This document shows, in pieces, positions 11,509 to 22,215 of a stretch of DNA of 64,000 nucleotides. The stretch spans positions 16,173,730 to 16,237,729 of the forward strand of contig JARWIR010000001.1 in NCBI GenBank assembly GCA_029959085.1, in the 5' to 3' direction. Source of the stretch: Nemophila menziesii (lineage: Eukaryota > Streptophyta > Magnoliopsida > Boraginales > Hydrophyllaceae). The first letter of the stretch is position 1; each line of letters begins with the position of its first letter. Both the position numbers and the translations under genes were made by a program. The notes beneath the pieces are model-generated. The model worked only from the letters and a program-made list of their open reading frames with translations. It had not been told where the DNA came from and did no database searches.

Positions 11509-12132
11509 TTACATAGCTCCGATATTGATCCTACCACGGGTGATCAAGAAATTACTGACCTTCTCATCGATGCTATCCCGCCTCATTAAACCCATGCCAC
11601 TTGATGATTCTGGTGTTTTATGGTTTCCGGCGATAAATTCCGATCCAGTTCTCATGTTATTCCTTACATGAGTAATGTACTCGGAACACTTTTTATCAAC
11701 CTCATCATCAATTTTGTTTTCTGGAGCTCTATTTACTCTTGTCTGTAGCTGGTCTGCCTTAGCGTAATTGAGGGTTCTTGCATACTCATTTTTCTTTGAT
11801 ATAACGTAGCCTTCTTGTTTAATAATCCTAGGCATATGTATTGTTTTAGCGTCCTTTGTTGCAGTGTTACTAGTAGATACTAAATTTACTTTCAAATTCT
11901 TCTGATACATGGCGTGAGACCTTTTTCTATCTTCTACCCCGTTATCCCGAGATGTTAGTCTAGATTCTACTGCAAGGTAAGATTTCTTGGTTGTCTGGTT
12001 ATTTCCCATGGGTAGTGAAGATAATATGAGAAAAAAATTATTGATCAAATAGCTTCTCCAACTCTCAAGTAAATGGGAAAGAGACTTACATAGAACCAAC
12101 GACAAGAGTGGTTTGTTATATGTAGCTCTCAT
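11509..12132 (-). CDS. small plant-specific hypothetical protein (207 aa)
   Basis: A single uninterrupted frame begins with ATG at 12132. The first 40 residues are hydrophobic with a few charges (LLSLVLCKSLSHLLESWRSY, INNFFLILSSLP) and could associate with a membrane. The middle is lysine- and arginine-rich. The C-terminal part has two similar motifs, IDDEVDKKCSEYITHVRNNM and IDEKVSNFLITRGRI, of the kind (D-E-K/V-D-x-K-x-x-E/D-F/Y-I) seen at the C-terminus of DUF761-like plant proteins. The composition is not low-complexity and only one frame is open, so I think it is real. Function unknown. An internal ATG at residue 42 is an alternative start. The assignment to a DUF761-like family is inference. 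Confidence 0.55.
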   Translation of the reverse strand: MRATYNKPLLSLVLCKSLSHLLESWRSYLINNFFLILSSLPMGNNQTTKKSYLAVESRLTSRDNGVEDRKRSHAMYQKNLKVNLVSTSNTATKDAKTIHMPRIIKQEGYVISKKNEYARTLNYAKADQLQTRVNRAPENKIDDEVDKKCSEYITHVRNNMRTGSEFIAGNHKTPESSSGMGLMRRDSIDEKVSNFLITRGRINIGAM

Positions 12133-13049
12133 ATGTATTTAAAAAAAATCATAATTTTATCATGTGGAAATGAATGTAATGAACTATTGTAGGATAGTGT
12201 TCACACGGGAGATTCTCTATAGATTAAGAGAAATCGTCTAATAAGAATTTGAATATCAAAGATTTGCAACACGCCAATATATGAATTTATTAAACCTAGT
12301 GGCATGTATTAATTTACTGGTCGTTAGTGTTAATTAATTAATTATGGACATTAAGCACGTGAAAGGGTTACATCTCATTTTTGTTTTGTTTTACAAATTA
12401 TAATAAATAGATTCAATTAAAGAATAAAGCTATATAAGAATGGAGAATAGCCAACCATCGGAGATTCAGAGTACTAGCTCACTCATAAAATAATAAATAA
12501 TGCCCACTTATATTTTTACAGTTATTAATACCATAGTTCTAAAAGTGGTGAGGGCTACTAGGCGGTCGATCACCTTCGAGTGCCTAAATAAACTATTAAT
12601 CGAAATTTTAACGGTTTTTATATTATTTTATATTAAATATATATGGCTAATAAAATCTATATAATATTGGAGAAAGGCTAGCGGCCCGAAATGTCTCAGA
12701 TTTCCCTCTACATTTTTTAGAAAGTTAATGAAATGATGGAAGTTACTAAGGGAACGCGCTTACACGCTCCTTAGGTGTTTTGACTTGTTTTGGTGCTCAC
12801 ACTGTGTTTTTTTCACTTTCGTTTTGCTTTTTCGTTTCTCTCTCTGAATCAAACACCAAAAAACCCTTGCAATCAACAACTTTTGGTTGTCTTCTTGTTA
12901 ATTCCAAATTTTCTAGGATCTAACAATTGATCTAACCAATTTCAAGCCATTGTCTAATACGATTCGGAGCATAAACCTTAATACATCTACCCTAAAACCT
13001 TATGTTTCTTCTTTTCGCTAAACCTAGTTTCAATTCTCTTTTTCTTTTC
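12133..13049. other. intergenic DNA and LINE 5' leader
   Basis: The first part may hold the promoter of the minus-strand gene. Around 12540-12600 is a GGCGGTCGATCACC segment resembling common plant hAT-like MITE ends, without a pair. From about 12740 the sequence is CT-rich and probably belongs to the LINE 5' UTR. Confidence 0.35.
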
Positions 13050-14102
13050 ATGGCACCAAGAAAGACTGTCACAAAGGTGGACATCACTCGGCAAATTTTT
13101 AAGGATGTTCACATAAACAATGAATCAAAGTCAGTGGGTGAGAATAAGGAGATAAAGTCGGCGGGCGGTTCAAAGCAGAGGTTCAGGTAAGTGAACAGAA
13201 ATCGTCGACGACGAAAGTATCGGGGTCAAGGAATCTAAAACCGAATATAGAGGGATCGAGTAATCCAAGAGAACGTACTGTTTCAAAAACAAATTATAGC
13301 CCAGTTACACCGATCAATAATGCTCTCAACAAGGATAATGAAGGAGGGAAAACACTCAGAAGTCAAAATCAAGTCCAAAGTCAAATTCAAAGTCAGATCC
13401 GAGACCAAGCTTCTATTCGAGTCCAAACTCCGATTCAAGTCCAAGTTCCGGTTCAGGAGACTAAAACAGATAATGAAAAGGTTAGTGGTACTAAATTGTC
13501 TAGCTTATTTGATGGGAAAATTAGAAGTAATTTCAAGTTGGATTTTCATGAATCGGTTGCTCATGAGGGGAAAATTGTTATTAAACCTCCTCAAAATATT
13601 TTTGATGATGGAGATAAGATATGGGAGAATTGTTTGGTCGGGAAATTTATTGGAGCCGCCCCAAAATTTTATGTTATTACTAATTTTGTGAATTATCAAT
13701 GGAGCGAGCTAGGTATGGTGAATATTAAATCGAATGGAAATATGTATGTATTAAGTTTTAAGGCTAAGGAGAAAAGGGATAAAGCATTGGAACAAATATG
13801 GCATATCAATGGTAAGCCTTTATTCTTGAGGGATGGAGGGCGGATATGCAATTTGGGAAAATTGAAGTGAATCAGGTTCCTCTATGGGTTAGAAAATGTG
13901 CCTATGAATCTATGGACTAGAGATGGATTGGGATATATAGCGAGTGGAGTGGGTTTGCATATACAAATGGACTCCATAACTGAGTCAAGAACAAGATTAG
14001 GGTATGCTAGAGTGTGCGTGGAAGTGAACCTAAAAGCAAAGATGTCTAATAAACTTTATGTGGATACAGGATTTAGTGAACTTCATGAGCTGGAAGTATT
14101 GT
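13050..14102 (+). pseudogene. L1-type LINE ORF1 (DUF4283 protein), 5' part
   Basis: Starts with ATG at 13050 (MAPRKTVTKVDITRQ). With one or more frame changes it reaches a DUF4283 domain: FDDGDKIWENCLVGKFIGAA, NYQWSELGMV, ALEQIWHINGKPLFLR. The typical next motif, PLWVRLENVPMNLW then GLGYIASGVG, follows at about 13877-13955 in another frame. ORF1 proteins of plant L1 elements bind the element RNA. The frame is cut at 14102 by the LTR element and resumes at 21748. Confidence 0.8.
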
Positions 14103-15656
14103 TGGTGTGGCCTAAGGTGTGATAAAAAGATGTATAAAATAAGTGCAAATAAACACCCTAAGCTAACACGGTACTGCAAGTATTACAGGACGTATGCAAG
14201 TTTTAATGATAAGAAGATTCGTTCCTCAGGGACTGACGAAAGTTAGAGAGAACTTATGCAAATTATCAAGTGCAGATATAAAAGATAGAAAGATAATATG
14301 CAAAGAAATAAAAGGAAAATAGATTTTTATTAGGTTTTTATAAAGAAAACTAAACTACTAAATAAAGACAATAAAATAAATAACAGAAAAGAAAAGAAGA
14401 TAGTATGAAAGATATAGCTTAGGTCTCACTAGTATGCACTATTCCTTCTAATTCTATCTAATAGATCAAATTTATAAGGGAGAATATTAGCTCTTGGTAT
14501 ACTTAGTCAGGATTCTAAATTCCCTTACCTTAGACCTTGAGAGAGACTAAGGGGGATACGGCACAACCAAGAAGTGTTTTATCTTAGGGTTATCAAACGC
14601 CACTAAGGCCCTAAGCAAATACTGCAAACCTGGTGATATGGTGGTTAAAACAAACCCTAATGACTATCTAGTTAGAATCATGTTTTGTCAGAACTACTAT
14701 CGACACTAGACGTTATGTGGTGGTTCAATAGTTAAACACCCTGGTAAGGTGACCATCTAACTACTATTAAGGTAATCCTAAACGTTCCGCACCGCAAGGA
14801 AAACATACATTAAATCAAAACACATAATCAAATATAAAGTAAGTAGCTAATATCAGATTAAAACATATAATTCCCAAAGAAACTTAGATAGAAGAATTAG
14901 AATTCATAGTTTATACATTATGCAAACCTAAGCTAATAGAATTAGTTCATACAAAGAAAAGAAGAAGAAAGAATTACAAAATAAGAGGTTGAAGGAGACA
15001 TGATTGATGCACAGCTCCTTCCAGACTTCTTCTCTTGTGTTGCAGCTTCCTCTTGGCCTTAAGGTCTGGCCAAGGATGATTTTAGAGTGTTAAGAGACTG
15101 TATTTATAGGGTATATGAAGACCTAATTCGTTTTCTTGAAGGAGAAGGAAAGTAATGGACTCCTAGTCCAACTCAAATTCGTATGGAAATAAAGATAAAC
15201 ACTGCTGGACCGTTTTGAGCATATCTTCTTCGTTATTGGTCGGTTTGAGCTCCATAAGATACCAAAAGAATCGCAACAGAATTATCTTGACCCTAAATAA
15301 GGAAATTACCAAAATCGGCCTATTTCTTAGGTAAAAACGCATATCTTTAGACGTGTATGCAGAATCCCAGATTTAGGCAGCTTTTCCTTTTCCATCTTTT
15401 TAGCTTTTGTTTCCTTATCTCCAATTACCATGCAAATCTCTTTCCATATCTTGTAGTCTTTGACTTGGACTCTAATTAATCTCCATAATTATCTTTAAAG
15501 CTTCACACTAAATAAACAATTAAACCCAATATACTCTAAAAATATTATGTTGCTAAAAGTGCACTAAACTAAGCTAAAATCAACCTATAAACTAATAAAT
15601 AAGCCTAAAATGATGTCTCAGAATTATATTATATTATCACAAATGAGGAGCCATCA
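14103..15656 (-). repeat. 3' LTR of the gag-only element
   Basis: 1,554 bp. Differs from the other LTR by scattered substitutions and by the lack of an 18-base segment present near 21626-21643. Confidence 0.93.
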
Positions 15657-15672
15657 AGACCCCCAACTCAAA
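15657..15672 (-). promoter_or_regulatory. polypurine tract next to the 3' LTR
   Basis: The minus strand reads GAGTTGGGGGTCT immediately before the LTR start TGATGGCTCC. Position and purine bias suit the plus-strand DNA primer. Confidence 0.55.
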
Positions 15673-18180
15673 GTTGTATCGTCCCGATACAATAAAAGTA
15701 AAGAACAATAGGGTAGTCAAATAAACAAGAAGACGAAGTAGGAGGAGAATAAGAACAGAACACAATGAATGATCCTAGAACAAAATATCTAAAAAGTATC
15801 ATGTAGTAATGCTCAAGAAATAATGCACAAAGATGCTTAATATACATGTAATCAACAATCCATAAATTCAAGTCCAGATTAATTTCGCAATGCCAGAAGG
15901 AGAGGATGATAACTTAGTTCAGGTTAATGGCTATAGGTTGTTCATAGGTCCCAATATAGCATCCAATGGTCCACTTATCTACTACCTAATAGCTCAATTG
16001 TTTCTCCACCTAGTAGTTAGAAATCCTAAGGTCTTGGTTATAACTTGGCTTAAGGACGGGTGTGGTATATTTGGATAATGAAAAGTGAGCTTTTTGGCTC
16101 TCTCCTCACTAGCCATCAACGAATCGCCCTAGAGCTTGAGTTTTTACTCGAAGATGTTCTCACTCAACCCAATTTATTGATGCCTTTTTAATGTGCATCC
16201 CCAATAATCCCAATAAAAACCTTTGATGATATTAAATCCACTTTGCCGGTCCGAATATATATTCCTTTCATATCAATTTTTTTTCTTTTTTTTTGTATAG
16301 CCATGACTCTCTTTTTGATGTTGAGATATCACACTATTTTTTTCATATATATATATATTCTTTCTATGCCCTTATTGGCAAATTTAGCTCGTAGCTTCTT
16401 TTTCATTCACTATTACCCCGGCAAAGGGTTACAATAATAATTTCATCATCAATAAAATCACAAAGATAATACCCAAATCCCAAAGTTCCCTAATGATGAA
16501 TCCCACCACCCCAAACTCAAGCTCTAAAACGAGTTGTCTCAGGTTTTGCGATTCGAGTGCGGGTCATATAGATAAGTCCTAAAAACTAGGGTATGGATTA
16601 TAATGTGTTTCAAGAAAAGGCTTTAGAAAGGCTCAGAGGGGCTAAGACGGATAAATAATAATATAATCAAATAAAAGGGTGAGAAAGTCTAAAGGCTTCA
16701 AGTGTTTTATCATGAAAGAACTGCCTTAGTCATTTTTCTAACTACCGGATTTCGTTACGTTTTCATTATTAGTTCATAGACAAGTGGGTTTTCAACTAAT
16801 TTTAAACCTCACGTTCTACACACCAAATAACTCTCCCTAAGTTTCAACATACTTCTTAGCATTGCTCATTAACTTTTCTATCTTTTATTTCCTGTTTTCA
16901 TACATGCATCTAAACATATTTGTGACATTTTTCAAAAACATACTACCTACTATCATTGACTTAAATAAATCATGCTCAATAGGTACATTCAAAGATATTC
17001 TATGCCTAATTCAACCCAAAAAAATTTAAATTTTATGTAAAAACAAAAAGGAAGATGAGGACAACGAATCCCCACCCCCAACTCAAAAATGAGCCGTGTC
17101 CCCACGACTCGAAAAAGACTCAAGAAAAATAAAATTTAAAATTAGCATACATATTGCACATAAAGAAATGGTAGGGAAGAAAGAAAAAATACTCTTCGAG
17201 GCTATTACCTCGCCTTATCGGTACTCGGATTAAATCTAATGTATCTTCTTCACCCAACTTCTTATTCGCTTTTCGTTCAGGACACGTGATCATAATAGGA
17301 TATTGCATTATATAACGTCATGGGGGAGATCGAAAATTCGTATCACCTCCTCATAGATCAACTGTGCCACATCTTCTTCTTCTCCTCACAAAATACAATT
17401 CACAAACAACCCAAGCATTCCAAATCTCCACGAATCTTCATGTATTCTCCTTCAACTTCTTCTTCAAATACTTTCTTATAAGAATAAGGTAGTTCCTTTA
17501 ATTGTTTACTTGGAGAAGCTATCAGGGCCCTTGAAGCTTTCTCTTTTTCTTCGGGTATAAGGTCTTTGATTTGTAGAGGTTGTGTTGTTTTCTTTACTAA
17601 AGTTAGAACCTTTTTGCTCATTGAATCAACACAGCTAGCTAACCTCTCTTTTCTTGACTTGTTTTACCCTTTGAATTGGAACTAGGACTTTTCTCACTTG
17701 ATTACTTCTCAATTAAATCCAATACCTTGATTTTTTTATCTCCCATACAGTATATAATGTTCATGTTCTCTTAATCATCTCAATTGACCCCCAACTCAAA
17801 GCTTTAACCACTCTTGAAATTTGAAACTCTTGATTATTGGTTGTACAAGCTTTATTTGGGTTAGGAAAAGTGATTGGATGATGATTCTATATGTGGGTAA
17901 GATGGATTCTTCATGGATTGGTTTGGATTTATGAAATTGTAGGATGAATTTTTGAAATTTAAGCTTTTGATTCTTGGATTCAAGGTGTTTTGGTATGATG
18001 TGGGTGGTTGAAACTTCTTTGTAATGATGTGGAGAATGAATTGGATGTGTTTTCATGGTGATTGGGTAGTGTTTTGATGATTGGTGAAGGTTTTTATGAG
18101 CTTTAATGGAGTTTGGAGAGTTTTGGAGAAGAGAAGTAGGCTTAAGGTTTATAAAATTCGGAATTAAAAGCTTAATACCT
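15657..18180. other. non-coding interior of the gag-only element
   Basis: No conserved protein domain is seen on either strand where pol would be expected. A minus-strand 73-codon frame at 17400-17621 and a 154-codon frame at 17796-18260 show no known motif. The sequence may be untranslated spacer kept for packaging or size. Confidence 0.5.
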
Positions 18181-18184
18181 CCTT

Positions 18185-18600
18185 TATACACCCAAACCCG
18201 TTTGCTCTTCCTCTGGCGGCGCGCTGCGGTATACCGCGCATATCGTCCGGTATACCGCACCTACAGTGTTCAAAAAATTCCGCCTCTGCTCAGTACACGT
18301 GGTATGCCCCCGTGGCACGGGTTTTGGAATCGCGGACCATGGCACGGACTAGGGGGTAGTCCGCAGGTGTACTCCGCACCTTCTGATGCTCCCTTCGTCA
18401 AAATACCCGTGGTAGCAACCCCGTGGCACGTGTTTTGGCTCTACGGTATAGGGCACGGTGTAGGGTCCGGTATACCGGACCCATCAGCTATTTTTTTTTC
18501 TTTTTTCAGTATTAAACACGTGGCTGCTACCGTGGCACGGGTATTTTCACATGCGGTATACCGCGGCTGAGGTCCGGTATACCGCACCTGTGGTCAGAAT
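18185..18600. repeat. GC-rich palindrome cluster inside the gag-only element
   Basis: Several copies of the palindrome CGGTATACCG (near 18227, 18250, 18468, 18553, 18573) alternate with hairpin-like CCGTGGCACGGG and variants (near 18310, 18340, 18421, 18530). The cluster is sharply GC-rich inside an AT-rich element and lies downstream of gag in element orientation. Confidence 0.7.
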
Positions 18601-18817
18601 TTCCGAAAACTTTTGCTCGCCTTCCCTAACTCGATTTCTCCAATACCTAATCATCAAAAACAATAATACCTTCCTCAAATATGCAATATCAACTAAAATT
18701 AACTAAACTAAACATAAAATTAAAAACTGGAAACGTAGAAACAAAAAAGAAATTACGGGTTGTCTCCCGTTTAGCACTTTTGTTTAACGTCTTTCAAAGT
18801 TAGACGTGTTACCTCGA

Positions 18818-19981
18818 TTAAGGATGACGAAATTTCCACCCTTTGCCTTTAATTCCCACGAACTTTTCAGCTCGATTCTTCATAATCATGGATGGTGCCA
18901 TCCAAAATGTCGTGGGAGAAGGTGTTTCTAGTGGTAACTCGATTTCATTTGTAGCACTACACTCCTCTGGCAATCCATTCATCTCTTTAGTTTCGAATCT
19001 TCGTTTGTTAGAAAGAATGTCCTTCATGAATTGACCGTATTTTGACATTCTTGTGAGAGCTTCTACAAACGGGATGCTGATCTTTAACTTGTTCTCCATG
19101 TCAACGAACTTCTTGAATTCCAGGTCATTGTCCTTTCTGACACGTGAAGGGAATGGTGGAGGAGGACATGTGTTGGTTACCACTGGGCTCTCTTTCTTTT
19201 CTGGTGTCTTCTCTTGGACACTTTTTTGTTCAACTACCTCTTCGACCTTATCTTCTGTTGTTTGTCCCCTCTTTTCTGGAATAGGGACTGGTTCTGGTTC
19301 TGGTCTTGGTGGAGGTAGTTGTTTTCCACTTCTTAATTCAACTGCTTGGCAAACCTTATTTTCTGGATCACTAGTGTCACTTCGGAGTTGCCTTTCTGCA
19401 AGGGTTTTAGTTTTTTCCACCATTTGTGACACTGTCTGCACCATTTTCATAAGCGCACTCTGTGAGTTTTGGGACTCTTGCTGGCGACTCTCTATCTTTT
19501 CAATTACGTTCATCATCTTAGCCATGCTTGAATTCAAACTCGAAGGTTGTTCTTGTATGGTTTGCTGCATTGAATAAGGAGGTGGTTCTTGATAAGCTTC
19601 ATCATAAATCGGCGCTTCTTGATAGATAGGTTGTGGAGGATAACAAGATTGTGGTCGCGGTTGATAATAATCATCATGGTGATGGTTATTATGATAATAA
19701 GTCTGTTGATCTTCGACCCAATTGTAATTCAGTGGGGGTTGATAATCAGCGTAATTTCCTTGAGATTGATAATAACCATCATAATAATGGTCTCTTTGAT
19801 AAGGCATGAAGGAAATTGAGGCTGGATTGTTCATGCAATATTCCCACGAGTGATCTCTTGCTCCACAACTAGGACATGAAGGTGATGTATGTACTAGATT
19901 CCTCTGAGCTAGTTTTCGCGATTGTTCTCGTAATTCCTCAAGTTGTCGGTTTAACTCCTTGAGCTTCAGAGATTCCATCAT
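18818..19981 (-). CDS. retrotransposon gag-like protein, N-terminally truncated (387 aa)
   Basis: An intact frame from ATG at 19981. Residues 4-28 form a likely coiled coil. A CCHC zinc knuckle follows at C36-x2-C39-x4-H44-x4-C49. Residues 60-140 are rich in Tyr, Gln and Pro. The motif NKVCQAVELRSGKQLP lies mid-protein, followed by an acidic/Lys-rich stretch and then by FPSRVRKDNDLEFKKFVDME, LKISIPFVEALTRM and QFMKDILSNKRRFE, the conserved gag-protease linker of Tat/Athila-type Gypsy elements. The usual gag capsid domain before the zinc knuckle is missing, and translation stops before the protease active site. It probably still binds RNA. Start codon is the first ATG after the primer-binding site. 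Confidence 0.85.
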   Translation of the reverse strand: MMESLKLKELNRQLEELREQSRKLAQRNLVHTSPSCPSCGARDHSWEYCMNNPASISFMPYQRDHYYDGYYQSQGNYADYQPPLNYNWVEDQQTYYHNNHHHDDYYQPRPQSCYPPQPIYQEAPIYDEAYQEPPPYSMQQTIQEQPSSLNSSMAKMMNVIEKIESRQQESQNSQSALMKMVQTVSQMVEKTKTLAERQLRSDTSDPENKVCQAVELRSGKQLPPPRPEPEPVPIPEKRGQTTEDKVEEVVEQKSVQEKTPEKKESPVVTNTCPPPPFPSRVRKDNDLEFKKFVDMENKLKISIPFVEALTRMSKYGQFMKDILSNKRRFETKEMNGLPEECSATNEIELPLETPSPTTFWMAPSMIMKNRAEKFVGIKGKGWKFRHP

Positions 19982-20143
19982 GAATTAGCTTCTTCAGGAT
20001 CTAACAACACGAAACCTTTATCTCCTAATAAATCTGCTTTCGCCTAAAAAGAATCTGTAAAGACAAAAACTAAAAAGAAAAGCGTAAAATAGAACTAACT
20101 AAAATAAAAGCACAAGATAATTGCACAAGGACTAACGATGTAG

Positions 20144-20161
20144 TCCCTGGCAGCGGCGCCA
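20144..20161 (-). promoter_or_regulatory. primer-binding site, tRNA-Asp type
   Basis: The minus strand reads TGGCGCCGCTGCCAGGGA, 6 bases inside the 5' LTR. It complements the 3' end of plant tRNA-Asp with two mismatches, the usual primer for this group of Gypsy elements. Confidence 0.85.
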
Positions 20162-20167
20162 AAAACT

Positions 20168-21742
20168 TGGTGTGGCCTAAGGTGTGATAAAAAGATGTAT
20201 ACAATAAGTGCAAATAAACACCCTAAGCTAACACAGTACTGCAAGTATTACAGGACGTATGCAAGTTTTAATGATAAGAAGATTCGTTCCTCAGGGACTG
20301 ACGAAAGTTAGAGAGAACTTATGCAAATTATCAAGTGCAGATATAAAAGATAGAAAGATAATATGCAAAGAAAGAAAAGGAAAATAGATTTTTATTTGGT
20401 TTTTATAAAGAAAACTAAACTACTAAATAAAAGACAATAAAATAAATAACAGAAAAGAAAAGAAGATAGTATGAAAGATATAGCTTAGGTCTCACTAGTA
20501 TGCATTATTCCTTCTAATTCTATCTATTAGATCTAATTTATAAGGGAGAATATTAGCTCTTGGTATACTTAGTCCGGATTCTAAATATCACATACCTTAG
20601 ACCTTGAGAGCGACTAAGGGGGTTACGGCACAACCAAGAAGTGTTTTATCTTAGGGTTATCAAACGCCACTAAGGCCCTAAGCAAATACTGCAATCCTGG
20701 TGATATGGTGGTTAAAACAAACCTTAATGACTATCTAGTTAGAATCATGTTTTGTCAGAACTAATATCGACACTAGACGTTATGTGGTGGTTCAATAGTT
20801 AAACACCCTGGTAAGGTGACCATCTAACTACTATTAAGGTAATCCTAAACGTTCCGCACCGCAAGGAAAACATACATTAAATCAAAACACATAATCAAAT
20901 ATAAAGTAAGTAGCTAATATCAGATTAAAACATATAATTCCCAAAGAAACTTAGATAGAAGAATTAGAATTCATAGTTTATACATTATGCAAACCTAAGC
21001 TGATAGAATTAGTTCATACAAAGAAAAAAAGAAGAAAGAATTACAAAATAAGAGGTTGAAGGAGACATGATTGATGCACAGCTCCTTCCAGACTTCTTCT
21101 CTTGTGTTGCAGCTTCCTCTTGGCCTTAAGGTCTGGCCAAGGATGATTTTAGAGTGTTAAGAGGCTGTATTTATAGGGTATAGGAAGACCTAATTCGTTT
21201 TCTTGAAGGAGAAGGAAAGTAATGGACTCCTAGTCCAACTCAAATTCGTATGGAAATAAAGATAAACACTGCTGGACCGTTTTGAGCATATCTTCTTCGT
21301 TATTGGTCGGTTTGAGCTCCATAAGATACCAAAAGAATCGCAACAGAATTATCTTGACCCCAAATAAGGAAATTACCAAAATCGGCCTATTTCTTAGGTA
21401 AAAACGCATATCTTTAGACGTGTATGCAGAATCCCAGATTTAGGCAGCTTTTCCTTTTCCATCTTTTTAGCTTTTGTTTCCTTATCTCCAATTACCATGC
21501 AAATCTCTTTCCATATCTTGTAGTCTTTGACTTGGACTCTAATTAATCTCCATAATTATCTTTAAAGCTTCACACTAAATAAACAATTAAACCCAATATG
21601 CTCTAAAAATATTATGTTGCTAAATCAAGACTCAAAATAGGAAAGTGCACTAAACTAAGCTAAAATCAACCTATAAACTAATAAATAAGCCTAAAATGAT
21701 GTCTCAGAATTATATTATATTATCACAAATGAGGAGACATCA
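20168..21742 (-). repeat. 5' LTR of the gag-only element
   Basis: 1,575 bp with TG...CA ends. It carries the promoter for the minus-strand transcript. Confidence 0.93.
21167..21176 (-). promoter_or_regulatory. TATA box in the 5' LTR
   Basis: Minus-strand CTATAAATAC. The same box is kept in the solo LTRs of this family (about 31905-31914 plus, 56678-56687 minus), which supports a functional U3 promoter. Confidence 0.6.
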
Positions 21743-21747
21743 ATTGT

Positions 21748-22180
<433 letters not shown>

Positions 22181-22215
22181 TACATGGAAGGGCATATACT
22201 AAAACCTCCTGATCC

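Larger units (their letters stand above)
14103..21742 (-). mobile_element. gag-only Gypsy-type LTR retrotransposon inserted in the LINE
   Basis: Two nearly identical long terminal repeats (14103-15656 and 20168-21742, TG...CA) are flanked by a perfect 5-bp duplication ATTGT (14098-14102 and 21743-21747). A primer-binding site next to the right LTR and a gag frame on the minus strand set the orientation. Between the LTRs there is no protease, reverse transcriptase, RNase H or integrase, and gag starts directly at the zinc knuckle. It is therefore a non-autonomous element of the TR-GAG/LARD kind that would need proteins from a partner. High LTR similarity indicates recent insertion. The gag motifs suit the Tat/Athila branch of Gypsy (inference). 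Confidence 0.93.

Noticed and set aside
19053..19577. Plus-strand 174-codon frame
   Set aside because: It is the antisense shadow of the gag frame at 18818-19981.
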